A stretch of DNA of 62,000 nt from Polytrichum commune. Its lineage: Eukaryota > Streptophyta > Polytrichopsida > Polytrichales > Polytrichaceae. Positions within the stretch are counted from its first letter, which is position 1. Each line of letters begins with the position of its first letter. Below are positions 22,547 through 33,929 of the stretch, piece after piece. Under the pieces are notes generated by a model. That model saw only the letters and a list, made by a program, of their open reading frames with translations. It was not told where the DNA came from and searched no databases. A program made the translations under genes and the position numbers. The DNA lies in contig OX485804.1 in the NCBI GenBank assembly GCA_950295325.1, positions 1-62,000 on the forward strand, written 5' to 3'.

Positions 22547-22792
22547 TCAACAAATGATATGGCGTTCCCCAAACCTAGAGAAGAATAATCTGTAATTTTT
22601 ATAAGCTCTAGGTTTATTCATAGTTATCTCAGTCTTGGACATAGTGAATTTGGCAAACTCCGGGGAGCTGAGAAGTTTGTCAACAAATGGCTCATCCTCA
22701 CCGATTACATTGAAGGACATACTAGCACCATCAAGAATTTGGATATATTTTGATGTTGCAAAACTACCTAACGGTTGTCTAGCCCTATGCAT
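22547..22792 (-). CDS. Small unidentified ORF downstream of the caspase-NLR
   Basis: An 81-residue frame with an ATG at 22,792 contains KYIQILDGASMSFNVIGEDE and PFVDKLLSSPEFAKFTMSK. The composition looks protein-like, but there is no match I can name and no counterpart 3' of the plus-strand receptor. It starts 102 bp past the stop of the upstream receptor on the same strand, so it may be 3' UTR or a gene fragment. Confidence 0.2.
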   Translation of the reverse strand: MHRARQPLGSFATSKYIQILDGASMSFNVIGEDEPFVDKLLSSPEFAKFTMSKTEITMNKPRAYKNYRLFFSRFGERHIIC

Positions 22793-22893
22793 ATATGCAA
22801 ATATACCTAATGTTTAAGCAAACTAGTATTTGTTATCGATCTGGCTCTAACTAATGGTTTTTTGGACCAATCAAGTGTTGTTACCTATGCAAC

Positions 22894-25800
22894 TCAGTAG
22901 GTATTCCTCATTGTAAGAAATTTTCGGTACCGATGTTGGCACCAAATGCAAGCACAACCAAGATGGCCCAAAGTGTGACCGCACCGTTCATAGATTTCCG
23001 AGGTGAATGCATAGTCGTGTTCCTTATTATCTGCATCCCATATCCATGATAAAGCTTGGAAGGCACAGGAACTAAAATGGTTTTTATAATGCAAAGCTCG
23101 TGTAAGGATTTCAAGACCTCGGGCATCAACAATTGCTTTGTGTGTGGAGAATGTGACACAAATATTGCAGATTGTAGCTGCTGCATAACTTGCAACCCAT
23201 CCGTTTGGATCTGCATGTTCAATGCATCGAAGGAGAACAGGAATTCCACCATATTTGAGGATTGCATGTCGTGTTTCTGTATAATTGGCCATAGTGTACA
23301 TGATACGAATAGCCATGTCAAAACGTTTGCTCTGAAATGGCTCCATTTTGGCCAAGGCTACCATTCGTGCCAAGCCAAATGACACACGTCGTTGCTCCTT
23401 GTCCCCTGGATTAAAAATTGAAGCAGGGTTGATAAGTTGACCTCTCCTGTGTGACCAATATGCCCCATTTGGGTTATCTGGTGTCGCCTCTGCTTCAGGG
23501 TCCCGTGGATTGCCATCGAAAGGTCTTTCCAGGTTTCGTAAATTTGGTGGAAGTGCGTCATGCTTCACCTTAGTGTTGTATACATTGAAATAAGTTAGGT
23601 GCCCTTTAGTGACCAACACGTCAAGTTCAATGGGCACAACTTCCAAATTTGTGGAGTTTACAAAATGCAAGAAGACCAAATTTCTCAATTTCTCAAATTC
23701 TACAGGAATTCTCGTAATCTGACCACATGCACCAAATGATATGTGCTTTAACATTGTCAAATTGCCCAAAGACTCTGGAATCTTTGCTACTTGTAGCATA
23801 TCACAATCGAGTTTCTCCAAGTTGCTTAATTTTCCTATCTCCATTGGAAGCTCTTGAAGTTCGTTGCAATCATTGAGACACATGTATGTGAGACTTGTTA
23901 GTTTTCCAATTTCAAGAGGCAAGTTACTCACACCACAACTTTGCATGTTCAACTCCAATAGTTTTTGTAGATTTCCAATTTCAGATGGGAGTTCTTTAAG
24001 AGAACAACACCCAGCCATATTTAGTTTTTGAAGACTCGTAAGATACCCAATTTCTTTGGGTATGTACTCCAAGGTTAAACACCAACTAATATCTAGTTTC
24101 TCCAAAGTTGTCATGCACCCAATTGTTGATGGTAAGGACAATAGATTAAGGTTTGAGGTCAATACAAGCATGTGCAGATGCGCCAAACATGTGAATAAGA
24201 TGGAATCTTTGTCACAAAATATTTTTATATCACTCCTTGCAATCACCATTTTCTCAGCATGGAAAATGGTTTTCTTATCCAAAGACCATTGGTTTGGTAG
24301 TCGGTCCTTCATCCCCCAAGCAAATAGTCTTTTTCTCTCCTTTATGGGTGTTTTTTCAACTAGGTGAATAGCAAGGGCTCTAAAAATATCGTGTACATAG
24401 CACCAATATCCATCAATTCTCACCAAGCACCTTTGCTCCAATTGCTCAAGAATCCTGTAGGCCCCATCTTCAGACAACTCTGGCTTTGTCCATAAATCCA
24501 TCAACATGGCAATCTCAATCTCCTCCCGCTCAGGAAATGCTGCAAAGTCCAGAAAATAATCCTTGTAATTGATACCAACACCAGTTACTGGATCACTTTC
24601 AGGCAAATCGTCATAGCTGATCTTCACTTGCTCAATCAATTTGGCTGACTCTTCATCCATCTCACGACCTTCCTTAGCATTTCTCAATCGATCTCGAACT
24701 TTCTTCCATGACTTGATGTCTGTTTTAGACCATCGTTCAGCACCCACAGTTGCAAGCAAGATTGGCATGTTCCCACAAGCACTAATAACCTCATTTACAA
24801 CATCTTTGAACGTGTTCCTCATATCACTAGGGATATCCTTCCTTGAAAAAGCCTTGTAGCAAAACAATATTCTTGAATCCTCATTGCTCAAAATATCCAA
24901 CTTCTCAATTTCAGCATTTTCATCAAGTTTGGCTAACTCTGCAGGTTTTCGACTAGTTATGACACATTTGCTCCTAGGAGGTAATGTCTTTATAAAGGAC
25001 TCTCCCAACAACCTATCCACATGGTCTTTCTCCCAAACATCATCTAAAAAAAGAAGAATTCTCTTCATTTTGCTCAATTTGCTCTTTAGCTCAGCTTGCA
25101 AATGTTCCTTAGTGTGTAATGTATCTAAGGGCATCTCTTTACAAAGATCGTAAATCAATTGCTTCTGGCATTCATTGATGTCGGGATTTCTTTTCACAAC
25201 AACCCAATAGACTCGATGGTCATAGTGGTTTTTAATGTCCAAATCCTCGTACAATGACCGAGCAAGGGTGGTCTTTCCTATCCCACCCATTCCAGCCACA
25301 CCAAATGTCTCGACTCCAGTTATCCCTGCAATCTCTGTCTTCTCCGATCCATTTGAGATGAGACACTTTTTCAACCTCTTATGATGGGCACTCTGACCAA
25401 CTACCATGTTCACCTTGTTGTTGGGTTTTACACCAAGACCTGCAATAGTGGTTGGCAAGTAATAAAATCATGAGAATTTGGGAAAAATTAATTGTGGTTT
25501 GCCATTTTCTCTTAATAAAAAAAGTGCCAAAACTCTATCCCATTTTTATGTGCAAATTTTGCCTACTGGATTTTTGGCAAACAAACATAGAGACCATTTG
25601 TAATACATATAGTGTTGCTTATGGATCACATACAAACTAGTTTTATATAGTGTTAACTTGCCATCAAGTTACAATGTGGAGTTTATACACTAGAGCAAGG
25701 ATGGGTTTGTATACCCTTGATTACATGATTGCTTTGGAGGTTTGCACATTACATATTTCAAAATATGTGAAGGCAAGCTATTGCATATTGGTAGGGACAT

Positions 25801-28086
25801 ACCAGAGCTATGTTGTTTCCTGATGAATCCAACTAGTTCAGTAAATAAATTGTCCTTTTTAGTTGTTGGTCTGCAGATATCAAAATGATTGCATGTCGTA
25901 CAACTATCTGCAATTGTGTTTGCTTCTGATGCATAAAGTTGACTTGGCACATGAACCAAATTTATGTTCTACAAAAAAAAACAAAGTCTTTAGTATTTCC
26001 AATCATTTGTGTTCACAAGCATAATTTGCAATGATATATAGCCTAGGTATTGAAGAGTCTAATATGAGGGCAAACCCAAGTATATGACCACTTCTTTAAT
26101 AGGTGGCTAAATCATAATCAAAGCTAATATAAATTTCTTCATGTAGGCTAGTGTTAAGAAGTGTGAGCAGACAAAGGACTAACATGGAGAACTTACAAAA
26201 CCATGAGTTTTTGTCCCTTCTTTAAAGGACAAGATCTTAGATTTGAAAGTTTTGCAGAAGGACTTGTGCAGCTCCTTCATCAAGTCTCTTGCCAACATGA
26301 ATTCCATCTCAGATTTTTCGACAACTGATAGGTGTCCATTTTCTTGATTTAATGCTTGTTCCAATTCGGATAGTGAAAAATCATCTTTTCTTTTTGATCC
26401 TGGATCCATTGGTAAATATGGAACCCCATAGAACACAATCCCTTTGAGCCTATCTTTGAGGTTATGCATTCCTCCTTGTTCATTGTTGAGCACCGACTTG
26501 ATGAGTAGACCTCCTAAACCATGCCCAATAAACAACAATGGCTTTGTTGGTAGTTTTTCAATGAGATCCACTCTTATTTGCTCCGCCAAGTCATTAAACT
26601 TTTGATTCTTAGGGCATGACGTAGGTTTGTAAAGAGATTCGGAGTATTTGATACAAAACACACGTATTGGAAAGCCTATTTCACCAGGCAACCACTCCAC
26701 AGGCCAACATATTGACTTGAAGTTTGGATTTGTATACCAAGAAGATAGAGCTGATGGGTACTTCATATCTCTATCACCAAATTCATAGCCATGAAAGAGG
26801 ACCACATCAAGCTCTGAAGGTTGTCTTGGATTGCTTTTGCAATTAGAATCGTACATCAACACCAACCGCTTACCAATTGGCTCAGGTGTCATGAGTATGC
26901 CTGCAAGGAATAAAAAAAAAACCTTTATGTCCAGTTACGTTTCTTCAACAAAGTGCTATCATTTTGAAAAATATGGGTCCATGTTTACATGTTTGAGCAA
27001 TGGTTCAAAGAACCTTATTGCTTATGAAGAAGGTAGAGGAAGTGCAACTATGCATGTTAGGATCCCCAAACTCTTGAAAATTAAAACTACGGGTTGTGGT
27101 TCCTAACTTCTTGACAAGATTTACAATACTTACATAATTAAGTGTTATAATTTCTTTGTATCTCTGCCAAAGGGTGCAGTATTGTATTATGATGTTGGTA
27201 TATATGCAAAGAAATCATTATGTGCACTAATAACATGTTCATAATTGATGCTTAATGGTAAAAAAGTTAGCGTACCAGGGTCAATATGTGTTCGCCAATA
27301 TAACTTGCGTGTCAATTTGGAATGACTTGTTGCCACCTGACAATTACGATCATGACCTGGATGGATGTTGCGTACAAGAAAATGATTCACATTTGAAACA
27401 ATATGTTGAATATCTTTTGTGTCGTGATTTTCTTGAATTGCATCATGAAGTGTTTGCACAAAATACGATCCATCATCTAACCCTTGTGCACTTTCATCTT
27501 CAATCTTTGTTGAATATACTGCCAACGAGTCTGTGTGATATTTCACAAATTCCACTGTCTTCTCTGTGGATTGACTTGTAATTGGTGGAACAATATTATA
27601 TTCTTCTCTTTGAGGATGTGAAAAATTCACCTCAAGCTTCTTGCTGCAAGTATTAATAAAAAAAACTTTTGGCTTCTCCAACAAACCCTCACAAGTCATA
27701 AATGGCTTGGCGAGATCCTCCACAACATACAGCTTGTCACCCAATTGATCAATAATAAAATACCCATGTTCATCGATGTTCCCATACCCACTCACAAAGC
27801 ATGCAAAACAATACGTAGGGCATTTCTTACCAATTCCATTTGATATCTCTTTCACCCTATTTTTCAAGTATTTTGCCTCACAATCAATTAGAGGAGTCAC
27901 TTGGAAAAAGAGGTTTTCGAATAGTTCTTCCATTTTTCTCCTATCAACTTCCGCTCTCGGCCGAGGTTCATCTTTCCAATGCTCCATGCTAATGATAAGT
28001 GCATCACCTCGGAACGCACTTTCATCTCCTTCATATCTCCGTTGTAGAACGTCGTGATCTATTTGATATTCGTCTTCTGGAGATGC
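22894..28086 (-). CDS. Pseudo-caspase / alpha-beta hydrolase / NB-ARC-LRR-ARM receptor
   Basis: Exons 28,086-27,276, 26,900-26,197, 25,968-25,803 and 25,439-22,894 join with GT-AG introns (phases 1, 0, 1) to 1,408 codons plus stop; the ATG exon upstream is not found. Residues 1-270 are a C14 caspase fold (RGDALIISM; KPKVFFINTCSKK) with the catalytic His replaced by Tyr (VSGYGN, Y101) and the Cys kept (C147) without the usual Arg. 271-555: SERAC1-like hydrolase with FHGYEFG, GHGLGG (nucleophile Ser replaced by Gly398) and CNHFDICRP holding the terminal His. Then NB-ARC: P-loop GMGGIGKTT (K616), FLDDVW, VHD in place of MHD. About eight LRRs and armadillo-like repeats follow, ending in a CGH...CACIWC tail. 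It is an intracellular immune receptor by family. It faces its paralogue across a palindrome. The reading frame is uninterrupted, so loss of the caspase dyad is probably selected or tolerated, not simple decay. Confidence 0.93.
27276..28086 (-). other. Exon coding the pseudo-caspase domain
   Basis: This single exon carries the whole p20+p10-like domain of the minus-strand receptor. It begins after a TTTGCAATAG acceptor with ASPEDEYQID and ends phase 1 before GTACGC. Changes against the partner exon (48,179-48,986): SAHG to SGYG, NACRG to NTCSK, and the p10 segment QSGRDKDNGTYFVQ to ESAQGLDDGSYFVQ, which drops the Arg. These are three separate substrate- or catalysis-related positions. The core fold residues (ALII, FFIN, YFVQ) are kept. 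Confidence 0.85.
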
Positions 28087-28332
28087 CTATTGCAAAGTTG
28101 AATTGGTTAACAACGTGTGATGCAAGGAAATCAGTGACAATTCTAACCATTGAGACAATAAATAAATTGGGACCTTTCATTGGGAAATAGGTTCTAATAT
28201 GTAGTGCTTTGTAGTATATAGGCTAGGGAAACCCATGCATAGTATGTTGATCAAGGCTACTTCTAAATATCTTGGAGGATTGTCAACGTTGTAAAACAAA
28301 TATCACGTTCCTTGTCGCTGACCATTATGGTC

Positions 28333-28712
28333 TCATAGTGCTTCGCTTCACTCCAAAATTAAAGGCTGAAATTGAACACATCCTATTATCTTGCATGCGA
28401 CACCAAATGGAAGTGTAGGCCAAAGACAATAGACCATGCCTTGGTCTCCAAAACTCTCACAAAATCAATCACAAAGTATTGCACCAATCCTCATCTAGAT
28501 AAAAAAAACGACAAAGTTTCATGTCTTCACTGAGTCATTGTGCTACGTTTCACGCTAACATTAGGGGCTGGAAATTCAGCACTTCCTACTTTCTTGCATG
28601 TGACACCAAAAAGAAGTGTAAGGGAAGATAACATACCATGTCCCCTCTCCAAAACTCTCACGAAATCGACCACAAAATATTGTTGCAGAGTCTTCGATCT
28701 AGATGAAAGAAA
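28333..28712. repeat. ~190 bp imperfect direct duplication inside the left arm
   Basis: Mirror of 47,041-47,420. Two units each contain, on the minus strand, ATCTAGAT, a GATTT(C/T)GTGAGAGTTTTGG block, and TTGGTGTC(A/G)CATGCAAGA. The upstream unit has an open minus-strand frame of 61 codons (LSSRSKTLQQYFVVDFVRVL...); the downstream unit is interrupted. This lies between the candidate promoter and the first known exon, where the missing 5' exon would be expected. Confidence 0.6.
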
Positions 28713-28998
28713 TAAAATGTGTATCTATCCGCTAGGTCAAGGTCCCTGTTGATGTTGTCCAAACTACATCTCTTGAGGTCGGAATTGAAGAGTTCTCAAG
28801 CTGCAACCTATTTTGGTTGGTGTGTATGAAAATTGCCCAGGCTCGTGATAGAGTTGGCCTGCACGCACTTCTCCACCACTAGGCCTAACATGCTACGCTG
28901 TCTATACAATGAACTTAGGTGAATTGGGAAGGATTGTCAGGTATCATAGCTTGTAAGCAGCAACGGAGATATTCATCACACAAGCAACTCATCAAAAC

Positions 28999-29006
28999 TA
29001 TATATA
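28999..29006 (-). promoter_or_regulatory. TATA-like box, candidate promoter of the minus-strand receptor
   Basis: TATATATA in the context AAAAGTATATATAGTTTTGA on the minus strand, preceded by CTGCTCTCTCGCTC. It is about 0.9 kb upstream of the first identified exon and identical to the element at 46,747-46,754 upstream of the partner gene. No transcription start evidence is available from sequence. Confidence 0.35.
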
Positions 29007-29539
29007 CTTTTGGAGCGAGAGAGCAGGCTGATTGTTGGAGGAGCACGGCGATGAGGAACAATATGGTCTAAGTAGGGATGGATAGGTGTTCGCATGGTGA
29101 CGGGGTTGTTCCTAAAGGACATGAGAGGTGGGGGTCCCTGCATGCAAAGTGTAGAGTGGTCCCCAGGTATATAATGCGTGTACCTCACACAACATTCAGA
29201 ACCTGTCTGTATTTCAGTAGTTGCAGACGAACTTTCCTTGACATTTTTTTAAGACAGAGGGCCAATCGGCCGATGGGAGAGAGTCCCCCAGTTATTGCAG
29301 ACAGACTTTAGTACTGCAACTTGCACATATTATACTTCCATCCCTGGATTCTTGTTGTAAATCGCGTGAATTCATATTCTCTCCGATCTTCTAGCCTGGC
29401 CATGATCCACAGACCTATTGATGTAATGAAGCATCAACAGTGGAGAATCGTGTATGGACCCTACTGGGACAAACCTTGCTGACCAAAAGACTATTCCCAG
29501 ATAATACAAGGAATTCACTCTTTTCAAACACTACACTAA

Positions 29540-30140
29540 GGGCCACTTCACACATGAGCCAAGAGCTGCGACCTTGTAATGGTGAGGACCCTCCACTCTC
29601 ATCCAAAGGCCGTACCATGGGTGTTGGGAAAGCCGTTTTATGTATGCACGGGCCCTCGAGCATAGTGTGAAGTGAGAACGGATCTGTTGCGGGACCATTG
29701 CATATTTTGTTGGCGAAAAGAGAGGGGAGGATTTGGTGTAATATAATATGTCTCAAACTCCATTAATCCAAGATAATTACTTGGTGGCGTTTGTCTGTCC
29801 TGGAATTTGTCTTGGAATCTATTTTGGAATTTGCCGTGCAATCTGTCTTGAGATCTCTCTTGCTGGAAAAAATCTCAAAAATAGACAAGGTCTCCCGGAA
29901 TTTGCGTCAGGCCCACCTCTTGGAGGTGGGCATGACGACAATTTTGGGAGACCATGAAACCTTATTCATAGTCCGCCATGTAGGACTCCATGTAGATTTT
30001 TCATCCATGAAGGCTTCTTTGGACCTTTAGGCTTTCACCTTCGTGTGTGAAGTGAACTTGAACGGTCTCCACCCTTTCGACCAATGAGAGCTCTTAGATT
30101 GCAATGGTCATGGGCCTTCAGTCTTGTGTGTGAAGTGGCC
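29540..30140. mobile_element. TIR element GGGCCACTTCACACA inside the left arm
   Basis: Starts TAAGGGCCACTTCACACATG and ends TGTGTGTGAAGTGGCCTTAA, giving terminal inverted repeats of roughly 16 bp flanked by TAA/TTA-type trinucleotides. Internal subterminal copies of GTGTGAAGTG occur at 29,666 and 30,044. The layout recalls nonautonomous Tourist/Harbinger elements; no transposase is present. Mirrored at 45,613-46,213. Confidence 0.55.
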
Positions 30141-30144
30141 TTAA

Positions 30145-30180
<36 letters not shown>

Positions 30181-32814
30181 TTCTGTCATATGGTATTTTA
30201 TGTCACTGTGATGACATTTCTCATGAATAGGTTTACAAGTATTGTCATCCCAACTTACTTAAAATTCATGCAAATGCCTATTATTGAAACAAAGTTTGGT
30301 ATATTCTGCATCCTAAAAAATTTCTAGTGCAATATTGTCATTGTTGATTGAACTTTGGATGAAAATCAATTAGAAAATTGATAGTACTTATAATATTGTA
30401 AATCAATAATACTCGATTACTTTAACAAAGAATGTCAAATAATGTTAGGTTTACATTCAATGTTGGTGACAATACATGGGTGGTTTAGAATTAATATTGA
30501 GCAAGACGACTAGAATTGGCTAAATATAACATTCAGTGTACTATGAAACATGGTCCCAGAACATACTTCCCATTTGAGAGGGGCGGTCATTAGCTCATTG
30601 CCCCACTCACCAAGAGGTAAGTGCAATCTACGACAATTGTAGATCGGATTGAGTGGGGTCAATTGCTAATGATTGCCCCATCAAATATGAAGCGTGTTCT
30701 AGGATCATGATTTCTAATAGTGAAAGAACGAGTACATACACAAATTGTTCTCAAAAATCATCCATGATATGGGATTGGAATGTGCATCCGTCATAAGGCA
30801 AGAAATTCGGCAAAAACGAAGATTTTTCATCTTGGTTTGTCATTTGCAAGACGACTTTCAAAAATTAACGCATCACAAGAAAGGAAAAATATGAATCATT
30901 TGTCAATTGACATGGACAAATGGGAATGACATGTCACTATCTTAACAAAATAATTATTTTTATGTTATATACAATAATGGATTCTAGCACTCAAATGTGA
31001 GGTCCATGACTTTTTAATTCCACATCCTCAATTCTCAAACCCTGATGAGAGAAAATCCTAAAGCCTCGCCCTAGCTTATGCGGTAGTTGATTGTTGTACT
31101 ACTCAATGAGCATGTTGTGTTCTCTTCAATTATTCACAACCTTGTTACTGCAAGATTCTACCTTCGTTAGTTTTGTCATCAATCTTTATGTTAAATGATG
31201 TGAAGCTTGAATAAATTGGGATCCTCCATATTAAACTCCTACATGGATTTGTCGGGTAAGTATTGTTTGTCCCAACTCTCAAAGTTTTCAGTTCATTCAA
31301 ACTTCATGGATGGGAGAACCATGAACAACGATCATTCATCTTAGTTTACCTTGTCACATATTGTTGCCTTTAAGCAAGCCACAATAGAACCCCCCCGGGG
31401 GGGGGGGGGGTGGATTCTTCATACTAACGTGAGTGTACCAAGAAGGGGGTATTCTTTGAGGCATTAGTGTACATTGTATGCATAAGGAAGAGGTATTGTT
31501 TTTCTCTAGTGTGCACATCTAGAAAGGCTATAATTATTCTGAAGTGAAGATATATGTACAAAAGGGGGCCCTAAGTTTTAGAGAAAAAATTGATAATAAA
31601 TGTGTTAGTTTCATCCAATTCACATTTCATCCATTGTTGTCATACGGTCATAATCCTTAATGACTATCATCTATGTTCTTGTAAGGGTTTGCATTTGGGC
31701 TATAGTTTTTTACAAAGTAGAGGCTCTTGGAACACTCATGGGCTTCCTTGGGTTTTGCTCTCCAAATTGTGGCTAAATTATTGTGCTCTTGTCATTGTTT
31801 GTTTGATACAATTGTTGAGGTACATGCTATGGATGAAAAAATAGTTCAATGACTTTCTCATTGGAAAGTGAAAGTGAATTTTATGTGTAATAATGGCCTA
31901 TTGTATTCATGATTTATATTTGATATATGTAGTGGAGGCATTTATCATATTCAATTGAAAAGCTCCGTATAAATACTTGAATCTATTTTCTAGCATGTCG
32001 TTAGTGCATATACATTTTTTTTCATGTATAAACTTCTCGTGTATAGGGGGTTTGATGTCACAATGATCCACGCACGTCATTTAGGTTTCTAATGAAGAGT
32101 CTACCCCCCGGGAATAGCACTTTATTGACAAGAGAACTAGAAACAATGGTCATTTATCTCTATTTATCTTGTCACATGATTTTTCCTTGAAGCAAGTTGT
32201 AATAAATATTTGGTGGAATGTGGCATTAAAATTGATCTGTCGTGTCAATTGGAGTGGTTTTCATGATTTGTCATCTTGGGGGGTGCACTCAATGTGGCCT
32301 GCACATAACCATGTAGGTGCACAAAAGGAATATTGATTGTGCGTAGGGGTTACAAAATATACATAAGCCTGCCTTTCTGCCCAAGGACTTAGTCTATCAT
32401 TTGTTCACGCCAGCACTTGTCCATCCTTACCGACAACTCGAGATGATCATTGTATTCTGAGTCATCGGCCCACTCAACTGCTAGTATCAAGCCTTGCATG
32501 CTTAGTGTCTGGGTAGGCAAGAAAGTAGGCATAACCTTGGTAACCTCGCACATGAGCAGAGGAGGAACTTTGTCGATGGAGTATTAGGTCCGGAGAGGGA
32601 GTAGGTGAAAATTTGGACTCCTCCTCTACACAGCAAGACATAAGAGCCCCGAACGCGTTGAGCGGCACCATCACCGAGTCTTTAACCCTAGCAGCGGAGT
32701 AGGGAATGAGATAATGTAAGCAGGTGCGGCAGCGGAAGGAGATTTGATCCAATGGATTAGTAGTTAGATTTCAGGTAGCTGTTTCCTGCAATACTAGGGA
32801 TCAGCTTTCGCGTC

Positions 32815-33927
32815 ATGGGGTTAGCGTGGAGCGACAATAACTCGTACACACTGAACGATGGCCTGGTAAACTACCTGTGGACTGAGCACCGAGTGGTACC
32901 TGTGTTGCCCATTGCTCCTTGTTTAGGGCCTCTACAGGTGCTCATCAGGGACGGTGAAGCATTTCGCATTCTTGGTAATCTAGCCGATATATGTGTTGAA
33001 GGGGAGGGGAAAAAATGGCTGCAGAAGCTGAATCTCAGGGTACAAGACGACGAAGAGTATCTCACTTGTATGAAGGATCTGGGAAGGTTATCCACCCGCG
33101 TAGGTGACGATCACGTGGCCGAGGTCGTGAAACTTTTGGTCGGCAAAGCAATTGGGGAAGCGTCTGGTCTGGCAACGGCGAGCACATTAGACATCAATTT
33201 CCCCAACCACGCAGTTTCGCGCGTTCCACCAGCGAAATGGGAGGAGGTGATGGAGCACTTCAAGCCCAATCTGAAACACTCCGTCATGGGCCGAATCCAA
33301 GGGGGCGTGGATCTGTTTATAGTACAGTCAGTCATTAGTGTTCCCTGCATCGAGATGAGCTCATCAGATTCCCTTCAGGAGGTAGCTCCCCAGATGACAT
33401 CCCATCAGCAAACTGGCAACCGCGCGAGATTGTGGGTCCGGAAAACAGAGGAGGGCAAGTATGAGCTGCATTCAAAGGAGAAGATGATGCCCGTGGCATT
33501 TCAAGGACGGATTTATAAGTACGACAAGGACGGGTTTCTGAGACGTCGCAGTCGGACCTCTTTTCAAGCAGACTCCTGTTCAAACGATGCCAGCGCCAGC
33601 ACCTCGGCCTCCTCTGCACCACAAGCTGTGGGGCTGGGAGATCCTCCTAATCCTGCAGCTAACGAGGAAGAACTCGAGGATGATGATGCATCGCCTGATG
33701 ATGTCATTTTGGCTCCGTTTCTTGACGGAAAGGATTGGATCCAGCTCCAAATTTATCCGGCTATAGTGTACGATGAGGATGCGCCCCTGGATGAGCCGGT
33801 CGATAGAGGAGATGATCCGGGGGCCAACGATGGAGATGATGGAGACGAAGGGGACGGGGACGAGGACGAGGACGAGGACGAGGACCACCACCACCACCGA
33901 CAGTATAATTTTACACAACATTTTTGA
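32815..33927 (+). CDS. Unidentified 370-residue protein with acidic tail
   Basis: A clean ATG-to-TGA frame of 370 codons in the palindrome spacer, 480 bp inside the left arm. It has balanced composition and higher GC than its surroundings. Visible parts: an N-terminal globular-looking region (to about 190), a Ser/Ala-rich linker (DASASTSASSAPQAV), and a C-terminal tail of alternating Asp/Glu/Gly ending EDEDEDEDHHHHR. No signal peptide or membrane span. I do not recognise the family. There is no copy outside the spacer in this window. A minus-strand frame at 32,474-32,752 overlaps its leader and looks less likely to be coding. An upstream exon cannot be excluded. Confidence 0.55.
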   Translation: MGLAWSDNNSYTLNDGLVNYLWTEHRVVPVLPIAPCLGPLQVLIRDGEAFRILGNLADICVEGEGKKWLQKLNLRVQDDEEYLTCMKDLGRLSTRVGDDHVAEVVKLLVGKAIGEASGLATASTLDINFPNHAVSRVPPAKWEEVMEHFKPNLKHSVMGRIQGGVDLFIVQSVISVPCIEMSSSDSLQEVAPQMTSHQQTGNRARLWVRKTEEGKYELHSKEKMMPVAFQGRIYKYDKDGFLRRRSRTSFQADSCSNDASASTSASSAPQAVGLGDPPNPAANEEELEDDDASPDDVILAPFLDGKDWIQLQIYPAIVYDEDAPLDEPVDRGDDPGANDGDDGDEGDGDEDEDEDEDHHHHRQYNFTQHF

Positions 33928-33929
33928 TC

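Larger units (their letters stand above)
28138..32332. repeat. Left arm of a 4.2 kb palindrome
   Basis: Reverse complement of 43,422-47,615. Paired coordinates sum to 75,753 from 28,138 to at least 31,844, so there is no net indel over more than 3.3 kb, and every frame compared is identical in translation. Differences appear only near the inner edge (about four substitutions near 32,060-32,080 and a one-base indel at the G-run near 32,280). The outer edge lies 52 bp upstream of the first identified exon of the minus-strand receptor. The arm contains a TIR element, TA repeats and a promoter-like sequence but no convincing gene. Confidence 0.95.

Noticed and set aside
28540-28752. Frames inside the palindrome arms (28,540-28,752, 29,415-29,756, 31,590-31,844 and their mirrors) as genes
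   Set aside because: Their identity between arms is explained by the duplication itself; none has domain character or splice context.
31387-31411. CCCCCCGGGGG homopolymer palindrome (mirror near 44,345) as a functional element
   Set aside because: A simple homopolymer run, error-prone in assembly; no other sign of function.
32474-32752. 92-codon minus frame overlapping the leader of the 370-residue ORF
   Set aside because: No proper start codon, and composition is less gene-like than the opposite strand; kept only as an alternative reading.
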